64,000 nt of DNA from JAPKYZ01 sp033763835 (GTDB lineage Bacteria; Acidobacteriota; Terriglobia; Bryobacterales; Bryobacteraceae), in assembly GCA_033763835.1 (NCBI GenBank), contig JANRJS010000023.1:45769-109768 (forward strand), written 5' to 3'. Position 1 is the stretch's first letter, and the number at the start of each line of letters is the position of its first letter. Under the pieces are notes generated by a model that saw only the letters and a list, made by a program, of their open reading frames with translations, did no database searches and was not told the origin of the DNA. Shown one piece after another: positions 42,061 through 51,000 of the stretch. The translations under genes and the position numbers were made by a program.

Positions 42061-43286
42061 GAGGCCTTCCTCTCCGGCTCCACCAGCGTCACCGTCGAGC
42101 CTTCCGCCAAGCCTTTCACGGCCGCTTCGTCGGGATTGCGCGCGATCACTTCCACCTCAACGGGCGTGTAGGTTCCCGATTTCGCGACGTACACCACCGG
42201 CTTGCCGTTCAGCGTGAATATCGCCTTGGCGGGAACGCTGATCGCGTCCGGAATGCGGCGCATGACCACGTCCATGCGGCCGTTCATGCCGGGACGCAGC
42301 CGATTGTCGGGTTTCGCGATCTTGGCGAACCCGCGAAATGTCCGCGTCGGCGGCCATTCCCATCCCATCTCGGTGAGCGGCGACAGTTGCGCCAGCGCCC
42401 CGGGAAACACCGACTCGGGCAAGGCGTCGATGCGGACGTTCACTTCCTGATCGACGGCCATTTGCCCCCGGTCGATCTCCTCGATCTTGCCTTCCATTTC
42501 GAGCGACGCGAGATCGGGAATCTCGCCCAGCACGCTGCCCGGCCACACCTGATCGCCGACCTTGAACGGTTTCGCGTTCATCCAGCCTTGCGAGAAATTC
42601 TGGAGATACATCACCATGCCGTCGATCGGCGCTTTCACTTCCATGCGCTTCAGGCGAGCTTGGCTCAACTCCATATCGTCGCGAGCTTTATCGCGCTGCC
42701 GGGCGAGCGAAGCGATTTTCGCGGCGTTCGACGCCCCATTGAAGTTCAGCTTCGCGCGTTGGACGGCGAGCTTCTGCTCGGCGAGCCCCATATCCACTTC
42801 CGCCTCTTCGCCTTGCAACTTCGAGACCAGCTCCGCTTTCGAGACCTCGATTTTGGCGCGTTCTAGCAAGTGCGCGGCGTCGTTCTGCTCCAGGCGATCT
42901 TGTTCCGATTGCAGCCGCGCCTCGGCTTCGGCCTGCTTGAGTGCCGCTTCCGCTTGGCGCAGCGCGGCGGTGCGTTCGTCGAGTTGCTGCTGCGCGCTCG
43001 ACGGGTCGAACTTCACCACCACGTCGCCGGTCTTGACGCTCGACCCGGCGGGCGCCATCCAGACGATCCGCAAATCCGGCACGTTCAGCGGCGCGCCGAT
43101 TTGCACCGATCGCCGGGCTTTCAATTCTCCCCGGCAGCGGACCGTCACCAGAAACTCGCCCTTGCGCGCGGGTTGCGTGGGCAAGGTCTGCGCCGCTTCG
43201 ACGGACTTGAAGTACCAGACGCCATAACCCGCCCCGGCCAGCACGGCCAGAATGATCAGCGGCCGCACGATCGTCATCATTTTCAT
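42057..43286 (-). CDS. Membrane-fusion adaptor of a tripartite exporter (second of three)
   Basis: A 409-aa adaptor starting at the ATG at 43286, which overlaps the stop of the upstream adaptor as ATGA; the longer open frame is a shadow of that gene. N-terminal anchor (IVRPLIILAVLAGAGYGVWYF), lipoyl half with GRELKARRSVQIGAPL-type strand, coiled coil at about 105-200, then FSQGWMNAKPFKVGDQVWPG and RIPDAISVPAKAIFTLNGKPVVYV near the C-terminus. HlyD/MacA family adaptors bridge the inner-membrane pump and the outer-membrane channel. Confidence 0.9.
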   Translation of the reverse strand: MKMMTIVRPLIILAVLAGAGYGVWYFKSVEAAQTLPTQPARKGEFLVTVRCRGELKARRSVQIGAPLNVPDLRIVWMAPAGSSVKTGDVVVKFDPSSAQQQLDERTAALRQAEAALKQAEAEARLQSEQDRLEQNDAAHLLERAKIEVSKAELVSKLQGEEAEVDMGLAEQKLAVQRAKLNFNGASNAAKIASLARQRDKARDDMELSQARLKRMEVKAPIDGMVMYLQNFSQGWMNAKPFKVGDQVWPGSVLGEIPDLASLEMEGKIEEIDRGQMAVDQEVNVRIDALPESVFPGALAQLSPLTEMGWEWPPTRTFRGFAKIAKPDNRLRPGMNGRMDVVMRRIPDAISVPAKAIFTLNGKPVVYVAKSGTYTPVEVEVIARNPDEAAVKGLAEGSTVTLVEPERKAS

Positions 43287-44332
43287 CGCTCGGTAACCAC
43301 CACGGCCGCGGACAAATCGGGCAGCAGGCGCGGGTCGGAACCTTTCAGTTTGAACCGCGCCCGGAAATTCTTCACCGGACTGCCGAGCGCCGTGGTCGCC
43401 ACCGGGCTCGCCGATTCGAAGACGGCATCGAACGCCACTCCGGGATAGGCGTCGAGTTGCACGCGAGCCGTGGCCCCCGCGCTCAACCGGGCGTTGTCCG
43501 GCTCGCCCACCTGCGCGTCCACGATCATCTCCGACGGGTCGAAAATCTTGAGCAGCGGCTGACCCGGCCACAGAAGATCGCCTTCGAGCGGATGACCCAT
43601 CGACCCGCCTTTCCAGATATTCTCGAGCGCGACCATCCCGCCCAGCGGCGCGCGGACAACGAGCTTCTCCGAGTTCGCCTTCGACCGGTCGAGCGCCACT
43701 TTCTGGCGCTCCTGCTGCAATTCAAGGATGCGGACCGCCGCCGCTTCCGCCCGCGACCGGGCGGCGTGGGACTTCTTCAGGCTCTCGACGCGAGCCCGCG
43801 CGCTTTCGGCCTTCACTTCGTTCTTATACTTCTCGACGTCGGCGAGCACCGGGCCTTTCTTCAACTGAATCAACGCTTTGGCCAGATCGGCCTCCGCCTG
43901 CTTCAAATCGGTGACCCGCTTTTCCGCTTCGCTCTGGTTTTGGGCGATCTTCTGCTTCACTTGGTGTCCTAGATCGTCGTACTTCGCCTGCACTTCGAGC
44001 GTCTCGTCGAGTTGCCGGGTGTTATCGAACTCGGCGAGCGTGTCGCCTTCCTTCACCCGAGCGCCGTTCGGCACGAGGGTGACGAGCGTCAGCCGGTTCC
44101 CCATCCCGCCCCCGCCGCCTTGCGAGATTTGCGAAATCTGCGGAGTTTGGATGGCGAAAACGCGGACCGCGCGAACCAGCCCGGTGATCCGTCCCGGTCC
44201 GGCGTTGGGGGCGCCTGCGGCCACCACAGGGGCCGGCGGCGTCGTTGGGGTGGTGTCGGCGACAACCACCTTAGGCGTTCGCTGGCACGAAGCCAGAAGC
44301 AAAACTACCGGAATCAGGATCTTTTTCGCCAT
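43283..44332 (-). CDS. Lipoprotein membrane-fusion adaptor (first of three)
   Basis: A 349-aa adaptor with a lipoprotein signal: MAKKILIPVVLLLASC, with Cys at 16. A Pro/Thr-rich linker leads to the lipoyl half (TLVTLVPNGARVKEGDTLAEFD), a coiled coil (about 100-215) and the matching half (VVRAPLGGMVALENIWKGG). The frame begins 11 codons earlier at a TTG, but the ATG at 44332 gives a clean lipobox. It lies 96 nt after the HEAT-repeat gene 44429-45088 and starts a run of translationally coupled genes. Lipid-anchored adaptors are typical of RND-type pumps, while the two that follow look like membrane-anchored MacA types. Confidence 0.87.
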   Translation of the reverse strand: MAKKILIPVVLLLASCQRTPKVVVADTTPTTPPAPVVAAGAPNAGPGRITGLVRAVRVFAIQTPQISQISQGGGGGMGNRLTLVTLVPNGARVKEGDTLAEFDNTRQLDETLEVQAKYDDLGHQVKQKIAQNQSEAEKRVTDLKQAEADLAKALIQLKKGPVLADVEKYKNEVKAESARARVESLKKSHAARSRAEAAAVRILELQQERQKVALDRSKANSEKLVVRAPLGGMVALENIWKGGSMGHPLEGDLLWPGQPLLKIFDPSEMIVDAQVGEPDNARLSAGATARVQLDAYPGVAFDAVFESASPVATTALGSPVKNFRARFKLKGSDPRLLPDLSAAVVVTER

Positions 44333-44396
44333 AGGCAAGGGCGTGCGCCTCTTCTTGTTGCGCAAGGTTAGACGGTAGCGGCCGGGTTTTTGTTAA

Positions 44397-44415
44397 AGAA
44401 ATCTTTACGATTTCT
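44397..44415. repeat. Inverted repeat ahead of the adaptor genes
   Basis: AGAAATC (44397-44403) and GATTTCT (44409-44415) form a 7-bp stem with a 5-base loop in the 96-nt gap between the HEAT-repeat gene and the first adaptor. On the minus strand it is followed by TTAACAAAAA, not a clean T-run, so it is a weak terminator or attenuator candidate at best. Confidence 0.4.
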
Positions 44416-44428
44416 GGGGCGGAGCGCG

Positions 44429-45088
44429 TTATTTCGTCAGCAGGTCGGAAATAAACTGGAACGCCCTGGGATCCTTTGACCGGCCTAGGATTCGCATCGC
44501 CTGTTTCCGAATCTGCGGATTTTTATCCTCCTTCGCAAACTGGATTACGGTTGGGATGGCCTGAGGTTCCGCGCTTTGCGATAAAGCCCCGAGAGCGCTC
44601 TCGCGAATCTTTTCGTTTTCGTTTTGACGGGCGAGCGACGTGAGCATCGCCAGATTCTGCGCTGGATCGACATTGCTCAACCAATGGACGGTGAGCCCTC
44701 CCGCGTCGAGCGGACAATCGATCGTAAACGTCCGAATCTTGCCGACTTTGCCCGCCTCCGCGCGCAACAAAATCGTTACATGCGACGGTCCTTCGAGCAG
44801 CACCGGACCGGTAGGTGCGGCGGACCCCCCATACCGATTCCCTTCTAACCCGCAGCCGCGCCAGTCGTCGTTCCAGCAGCAGGATTGCCCGTCGCCTTTG
44901 ACGCGCGGGACCGCGTAGCCGATCCACACCGGGCCGCCGTCTTTAGCATAAGGTCCGACGAGCGCCTTGCGAACGGCGGCTTCGAGACCGCCCGCCGCCG
45001 TCGCCGGGACGAGGTTCGCGTTCGAGATCGGCGGCTGTTGCGCGGAAAGTGCCGCTGCCGCCGCCCAGACGAGTAAGTGACGAAGCAT
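44429..45088 (-). CDS. Secreted HEAT-repeat protein
   Basis: A 219-aa exported protein (signal MLRHLLVWAAAAALSAQ). The first half (about 20-140) is beta-rich with a Cys cluster in GQSCCWNDDWRGCGLEG that may form disulfides. The second half contains two to three HEAT-type helical repeats: REKIRESALGALSQSAEPQAIPTVIQFAKEDKNPQIRKQAMRILGRS is the clearest part (for example IRESALGALSQS and IRKQAMRILGRS). It shares the repeats with the larger neighbour upstream. In Acidobacteria such proteins follow ECF sigma/anti-sigma pairs; their role is unknown, possibly as periplasmic scaffolds. Confidence 0.8.
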   Translation of the reverse strand: MLRHLLVWAAAAALSAQQPPISNANLVPATAAGGLEAAVRKALVGPYAKDGGPVWIGYAVPRVKGDGQSCCWNDDWRGCGLEGNRYGGSAAPTGPVLLEGPSHVTILLRAEAGKVGKIRTFTIDCPLDAGGLTVHWLSNVDPAQNLAMLTSLARQNENEKIRESALGALSQSAEPQAIPTVIQFAKEDKNPQIRKQAMRILGRSKDPRAFQFISDLLTK

Positions 45089-45100
45089 GGCCGGCGCTCC

Positions 45101-46579
45101 TTATTTGTTCAGAAGCTCGGCGAGGAAGTCGGTCGCTTCCTTGCTGCGCATGCGCGACAGGCGCTCCACGGCGGCGCGGCGCAGTTCCGGATTGGTCTCC
45201 TTGCGGGCGATCTCGACGATGCGCTTCGCCCCGGAATCCTGTTCGGTCAAAGCGTTGAGCGCTCGCTTCTTGATTTCGGTATCCGCGTCCGACTGGTAAA
45301 TGGCAACCAGGGCGTCGCCCGCGGCGGCGGAGTTGACCCGCCCCAGATACTCCACCGCCCGGCGGCGAAGCTCGGGGTCTTTCTCGGTTTTCGCGATCTC
45401 GATGAGCTTTTGCGAATTGCCGCTGTCGGCCATCGCGCTCAAGAGTTGCCGCCGCACTTCCGGCGTGGATTCCGTGCCGTACAGTTCGGCGATTTGCGTG
45501 GTGGCCCCCATCGACCCCAAATGCCGCGCCGCCGTCCGCCGCATTTCGGGGTTGGCGTCGCTTTTCGCCACGGCGAACAGACGGTCGCGCTGCCCCGCCC
45601 GCATGTAGCCGTTGAGTACTTCGCGCTTGATCGCCGGATCGTTCGAGGAGGCGTACACCTCGTTCATCAGGGGCAGCCAGTCGCGGCCTTCGTAAGAGCC
45701 CAGATGGCGAATCGCCCTCAGTTGCAAGTCGGGATTCGAACCGCCTTTCGCCACGCGGGAAACGATGTCGCGCGCTTTGGGTTGCGGACTCTGCGCAAGC
45801 ACGAATAGCGCACGTTCCCGCAACTTCGGCGACGATTGCGAAGTAAGCAGCTTTTCGAGCAGCGGAATCGCGCGCTCGGAATCGCTCTGCATTAGAGCGT
45901 TGATCGCGATGAGCTTGATTTCGTCGTCCTCGGCGCTTTCGGGCGCCAGCGGCTTACCGGCGGCTTGAGCGATTTCGACGCGCATCACTTTCGCGTCGTT
46001 CAGCCAGCGGCTCTGCGGGTGCGCCTTGGCGAGTTCGTCCAGTGCGGCGGTGGCTTCCTTGCCCCGGCCGAGTTTCGCCAGCGCGTAGGCTTTCCAATAA
46101 AGCGCTCCGTCGGCGCGCCCTTTGCCTAATGCCGCCGCTTCGCCGAAGTGCATCGACGCCTCGTCCCATTGGCGTTTATCGAGCGCTCGCATGCCGCGTT
46201 CGTACTCACGATCCGCTTGCTCGGTGGCGCGGTCCTTGATCTTGTCGTTGATCTGCCAGGCGTAGCCGAAGTCCAGGCTCATCTTGGCAAGGCTGGCGTG
46301 CTCCCAGGCCATTTCCTTGGCGCGTTCCCCGATCTCCCAGGCGCGCTCCTTGATCCCTTCGACATCGATGGAACGCTTCGCCATCTCGCGGGCCTGCTCC
46401 TTGATCCCTTCGACATCGATGGAATGCTTAGCCATCTCGCGGGCCCGCTCTTTAATGTCCTCAACGTCCACATCGACATAAACGCGCGGTTTCGCGGAGG
46501 GAGCGGGCGACGGGGAGGGCTTCGCTGGCTGGGCGAACGCGCCCACTCCCATCGACACAAACAAAGCTATCGTTTTCAT
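45101..46579 (-). CDS. Secreted HEAT-repeat protein with coiled 17-residue repeats
   Basis: A 492-aa exported protein. Signal MKTIALFVSMGVGAFAQ and a Pro/Ser linker are followed by three 17-residue repeats (38-88; DVEGIKEQAREMAKRSI type), a TPR-like segment (YERGMRALDKRQWDEASMHFGEAAALGKG, about 130-160), and from about 240 to the end ten or so HEAT repeats built on motifs like DPELRRRAVEYLGRV and NPELRRAAVERLSRM. The ATG at 46579 is chosen because it starts a signal peptide; the longer frame is antisense-like. It lies five nt after the anti-sigma gene and is part of the same operon. Confidence 0.85.
   Translation of the reverse strand: MKTIALFVSMGVGAFAQPAKPSPSPAPSAKPRVYVDVDVEDIKERAREMAKHSIDVEGIKEQAREMAKRSIDVEGIKERAWEIGERAKEMAWEHASLAKMSLDFGYAWQINDKIKDRATEQADREYERGMRALDKRQWDEASMHFGEAAALGKGRADGALYWKAYALAKLGRGKEATAALDELAKAHPQSRWLNDAKVMRVEIAQAAGKPLAPESAEDDEIKLIAINALMQSDSERAIPLLEKLLTSQSSPKLRERALFVLAQSPQPKARDIVSRVAKGGSNPDLQLRAIRHLGSYEGRDWLPLMNEVYASSNDPAIKREVLNGYMRAGQRDRLFAVAKSDANPEMRRTAARHLGSMGATTQIAELYGTESTPEVRRQLLSAMADSGNSQKLIEIAKTEKDPELRRRAVEYLGRVNSAAAGDALVAIYQSDADTEIKKRALNALTEQDSGAKRIVEIARKETNPELRRAAVERLSRMRSKEATDFLAELLNK
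46316..46468 (-). repeat. Three 51-nt tandem repeats in the HEAT-repeat gene
   Basis: Three successive 51-nt units encode DVEDIKERAREMAKHSI, DVEGIKEQAREMAKRSI and a more diverged DVEGIKERAWEIGERAK. The first two are nearly identical at DNA level, which points to recent duplication. The heptad-like spacing of Ile/Val and Ala suggests an amphipathic helix or coiled coil. Confidence 0.85.
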
Positions 46580-46583
46580 GTAT

Positions 46584-47330
46584 CTAACTCTTCCTTCCAG
46601 AATTCGTTTGCCGCAGGCGCGATTCGAGCACCCGCACCTTAAACAGCAGTTCCTGATCGTCCACCCGCGCGCGCAGGCTCCGGACATCGCCCTCGGAAGG
46701 GTCGTCCGGCGCATGCGCGACATCGAGCAGCACCCGTTCCAAATCGTCAAGCAGCCCGGCCAGCGATTCCTGCCCCTGCCGCTCCGCCGTGGCGCGATAA
46801 AGACGGTTGGCGGCGAGCAGTTCTTCGGCGCGGGGGCGCGATTGGGTCAATCCCGCCGGAGTCGCTAGATTTTGCACTTCGAGCAGGACGCGCTCGGAAC
46901 GCTCGAGGTGATCGCGCAGGGCGTCGGCTAACATGCGTTCGCGGACCGCCGGGGGCATGGCGGCCACTTCCGGCGACTGGCGCTCGATTAACCGTCCTCC
47001 AAAGAACGCCGCCAGCACCAACGCCGCCATCGACGCAGCCCAGCCGAACTTCGACGGCGAGGCGAGCGTTCGTCTCCACCACGGCGCGCGCGCCGCGATA
47101 GGAGCGTGCCGCTTCACTAACGCCCGCCAGACTTCCGCGCCGTAATCCGCCGATCGCGCCGGTTCGGCGAACGTTTCGATCGCCTTCATCGAAACCTTCA
47201 GCGACTCGAACGACGCCCGGCACTCGCGGCACACTTCGAGGTGCAGATCGACCGACGCCGAGTCCTCTTCCCCGTAGTAATGCCAAACGAGTTGTTCTTC
47301 CGAAAGATGCCTTCCATCTAGTTCCGGCAT
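46584..47330 (-). CDS. Anti-sigma factor with zinc-finger domain
   Basis: A 248-aa protein with the ZAS motif HLEVCREC (His30, Cys34, Cys37) of zinc-binding anti-sigma factors, a single membrane helix at about 94-112 (KFGWAASMAALVLAAFFGG), and a helical periplasmic sensor part. It would hold the co-encoded ECF sigma factor at the membrane until a periplasmic signal arrives. Its start overlaps the end of the sigma gene by 13 nt. Periplasmic HEAT-repeat proteins follow immediately and may belong to the same response. Confidence 0.87.
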   Translation of the reverse strand: MPELDGRHLSEEQLVWHYYGEEDSASVDLHLEVCRECRASFESLKVSMKAIETFAEPARSADYGAEVWRALVKRHAPIAARAPWWRRTLASPSKFGWAASMAALVLAAFFGGRLIERQSPEVAAMPPAVRERMLADALRDHLERSERVLLEVQNLATPAGLTQSRPRAEELLAANRLYRATAERQGQESLAGLLDDLERVLLDVAHAPDDPSEGDVRSLRARVDDQELLFKVRVLESRLRQTNSGRKS

Positions 47331-47902
47331 GGGACTCCCTCCGGTTCGCCGAGCGTCCGCCGCATCTTTTGCACCGCGCGGAACACGGCGTGCTTGGCGG
47401 CGTTCGCGCTAATCGAAAGCGATTCCTGGATTTCGGCGATCGAATAGCCCTCGAAGTGCCGCAGCGTGAACGCCGCGCGCTCTTGCGGAGTCAGTTCGTC
47501 GAGCGCGATCCGAATCCGCTCCTGGTCGCGGGCGCTCATCGCCAGCCGCTCCGGATCGGGCTGCGGCGCGGCGACACGCTCGGAAAGCGGAGTCTCTTGC
47601 GGATCGGCGGCGGAAAGACTTTCAGCGGTCCGGTGCCGCCTCGCGCGCAGTACGTCGAGCGCGTGATTCGTGGCGATCCGGTACAGCCAGCTCGAAAACA
47701 CCGCCCGTTGGTCGAACGAATTCAGGTTGCGGTAAGCCCGCAAAAACGTCTCTTGCACGATATCCTCGGAGTCCTGCTCGTTTCCGGTGAGGCGAAACGC
47801 GAGCCGGAACACTTTGCGGCTGTGCCGTTCGACGAGGACACGAAATGTATCGCCGTCGCCCGACCGGGCCAGCGCGACCAGCGCCGCGTCGCTCGCCTCC
47901 AT
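47318..47902 (-). CDS. ECF-type RNA polymerase sigma factor
   Basis: A 194-aa sigma-70 family protein with only regions 2 and 4. Region 2: LVALARSGDGDTFRVLVERHSRKVFRLAFRLTGNEQDSEDIVQETFLRAYRNL; the DIVQETF stretch is the core RNA-polymerase contact and WLYRIATNHALDVLRARR the -10 recognition part. Region 4: LTPQERAAFTLRHFEGYSIAEIQESL with a helix-turn-helix for -35 recognition. It is the first gene of a long minus-strand cluster running through anti-sigma, HEAT-repeat and exporter genes. No obvious self-type promoter was identified in the 182 bp upstream. Confidence 0.94.
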   Translation of the reverse strand: MEASDAALVALARSGDGDTFRVLVERHSRKVFRLAFRLTGNEQDSEDIVQETFLRAYRNLNSFDQRAVFSSWLYRIATNHALDVLRARRHRTAESLSAADPQETPLSERVAAPQPDPERLAMSARDQERIRIALDELTPQERAAFTLRHFEGYSIAEIQESLSISANAAKHAVFRAVQKMRRTLGEPEGVPCRN

Positions 47903-48025
47903 CCGCCCTTTAGACTGGATCGCGGGTTGGCGGTTAGCGCGTCCGCCGGGAAATTTGGTGTGAAATTAGGTAGCGGCCAAGAAATCCATTGTTTTTTGTC
48001 TGACTTTGAGATAGCGTTGACCCGG

Positions 48026-48068
48026 CTGGGAGTCCAGTCGAGGTTCCCAGGGTCCCGCCTTCGGGCGG
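48026..48068 (+). promoter_or_regulatory. Hairpins in the leader of the fourth receptor gene
   Basis: CTGGGA (48026-48031) can pair with TCCCAG (48045-48050), and CCGCC-TTCG-GGCGG (48055-48068) forms a UUCG-capped stem just before a G-rich ribosome binding site (48073-48077). The structured leader ends 7 nt before the ATG at 48085. It may stabilise the mRNA; no known riboswitch is recognised. Confidence 0.45.
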
Positions 48069-48084
48069 ACCAGGGGGTCTCTCT

Positions 48085-51000
48085 ATGCGCGCTCTAACCG
48101 CGACCAGCGTCCTTGCGCTTTCGGCATTTCCCGCACTCGCTCAACTGGGCACGGCGACCATCTCCGGCACTCTCAAAGATTCCACCGGCGCGGTACTGCC
48201 TTCCGCGAAAATCGTCGCCACCAATGCCGCGACGGGGTTTCAGCGCACCACCGAGTCCAACGAGTTAGGGGACTTCAATCTGCCCGGTCTAACTCCAGGC
48301 ACCTATGACGTGAGCGTCACGCTTCAGGGCTTCAAAACCTACCAATCGAAGGGCCTGATTTTGCAGGTCGACCAGAACGCGGCGCTCGAAATCCAGATGG
48401 AAGTCGGCCAGGTGGCGGAAACCGTCGAGGTCACCGGCCAAACACCGTTGCTCGATAGCCAGACCTCGTCGCTCGGGGCGGTAATCGACACCCAGAAAAT
48501 TCTTGCGCTCCCCCTCAACGGCCGGAACTTCGTCGAGCTCGCGCTGCTGGTACCGGGCGCGAACTCCGGGGCACCGGGCGCGGGTACGGGCGGTGGATTT
48601 TCGGTGAGCGGCTTGCGTTCCGAGCAGAACGCGTTCCAGATCGACGGCACGTCGAATTCCGACGGCTTTCAGAACAACATCTCCGTCCGCCCATCGATCG
48701 ACGCGCTCCAGGAATTCAAAATCCAGACCAACAATTACTCCGCCGAGTTCGGCAAGGGCGCGGGCGCGCAAGTGAATGTCGTCACCAAGTCCGGCACTAA
48801 GGATGTGCACGGCACACTGTTCTATTTCATCCGCAACGACGCGATCCAGGCGCGGCGCTTCTTCGACACCAATCGCGCTTCTTTCCCGTGCGACAAGAAC
48901 GATCCGAACGTGGCGACGCGCGCGGCCTGCGCTCCGCCGTTCAACCAGAATCAGTTCGGATTTACGTTCGGCGGCCCGGTGCCAATTCGAACCGGCGGCG
49001 AGCGGCGAACCTTCTTCTTCTCCAACTACGAAGGGTTCCGGCAGGTGCGAGGCGCGGCGAACTTGAACGAAGTGGCCACGCTAGCGCAAAGGGCGGGGGA
49101 TTTTTCGCAGAACTTGCTCGCGGGCACCGCCGGTACCGATGCGCTAGGGCGAACCTGGCGGCGCGGTCAGATTTTCGATCCGCTCTCGTCGCGGCAGGTC
49201 ACCGATAGCGCCGGGCGGTTGCGTTGGGTGCGCGAGGCGTTTCCCGGCAACGTGATCCCGCGTTCGCGATTCGATTCCGTCTCCGCGCGCATGGTGGCCG
49301 ATCCCGAGTTCATCCCCGCACCCACATCCGTCGGCGTTCCGGCGGCCAACGGCGACACGCTCGACAACTACCCGGACGGACGTTCGAATCGCAGCTACTA
49401 CGACCAAGGCAGCGTTCGCGTCGATCACCAGTTCTCGCCCAACGATACGTTCTATTCGCGGCTAACCGTAAACGATTCGCGCGCGTTTAACCCCCGGTCG
49501 TTCGCCGGATTCGGCACACTCAACGATGTCCGCAATCTAAACGGCACCATCAGCTACACGCGCGTCATTAGCCCCACGAAGGTCAACGAACTCCGGCTCG
49601 GCTATCTCGGATGGTTTCAGAAGAACGATTCCGAACGAAAGGTCGACTGGATCGGCAAATTCGGTATTCGCGGACTCTCGCACGCCTCCCAGGATCCGGC
49701 CATCCAAGGCTCGCCCGCGATCAGCATTACGGGTATGACGACGCTCGGCGACGACGGCGGACTGCCCCTGATCCGGCGCAACAATACATACCAATTGATC
49801 GACAATTTCTCGTTCAATAAAGGCCGGCACTTCATGAAAGTGGGCGGCGAGGTTCGTTACGTGATGGAGAACGTCGTTCGCGCGCAGGTCACTCGCGGCG
49901 AGTTCGCCTTCTCGAACGCCCAATGGACGGGGATCGACGGCGTGGGCAACACTGGGCACACGTTCGCCAACTTTCTGCTGGGGCTGAGCCGTCAAAAAGC
50001 GCGCCGCATCTCCGACTTCGCGACACGCCTCCGAGCCACCGAGTATGGCGGCTACTTCCAGGACGATTTCAAAGTCTCGCGCTCGCTGACTCTCAATCTC
50101 GGCGTGCGCTACATGCTCTATCTGCCCCCGCACGACACGCGCGACCGCATTTCCACTCTCATTTCGCCGGCGCGCTGTCCGGACTTCGCCACTTGCGGCG
50201 CCAATTTCCCTCTCGGCAACGCGTTCATTCCCTTCTGGGGGCTCGCGCCCGGCACCGCCAGGGACTTTAACGCCACCGCGCTGCCGCGCTCGCTTTCCCC
50301 AGTCGACAAGAAAAATTTCGCGCCTCGCGTCGGTTTCGCTTGGCAGCCCTTCGGCAGCACCACCACCGTGATCCGCGGCGGCTATGGCATGTTCTATGAC
50401 ACCGTGCCGATGCTGCTCACCGAAGACACAATCGAAAATTGGCCGTTCGTTATCGAGGATCAGCAGGATTTGGGCCTGGGCCAGAATGGTTTGCCGAATT
50501 CCGAAGGGTTCCTGGGCTTCCTCGTGGAGAGACCCGGCTTGACGGGGCCAGTGGCGCCTTTCTATCCCGGTCCGAATGTCTACTCGCCCGACTTCCGCAA
50601 CGCCTACGTGCAGTCCTGGAACCTCAACATCCAGCGCACGCTGCCCGGCAACATGATCGTCGAGATCGGCTACGTAGGCACGAAGGGCACGCGCCTCAAT
50701 CGCCGCGAGAACACGAACACGGCCGAGCCGCTGGGACCTAAAGCGACCTGGGGGAATCTCACCGCAAGCCAGATTCGCGGGCCGAACTTGGGTGCTACGA
50801 CCTTGACGCAATACCGCCGCCTTGTGCCTTATGCCGTCCAGAATGGCGTCATCGTCCCGCTGAGCAACGTGTTCGAGACAACCAGCACGGCATTCTCGAA
50901 CTATCACGGCTTGCAGGCGCGCGCCGAGCGCCGCTTCTCGAAAGGACTCACCTTCATCAGTACGTTTACGTGGTCGAAGGCGATTTCCGACGCCAGCGGA

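Noticed and set aside
44397..44415. Inverted repeat as a firm operon terminator
   Set aside because: The stem is short and the following bases on the transcribed strand are not a T-run, so the operon was not split here.
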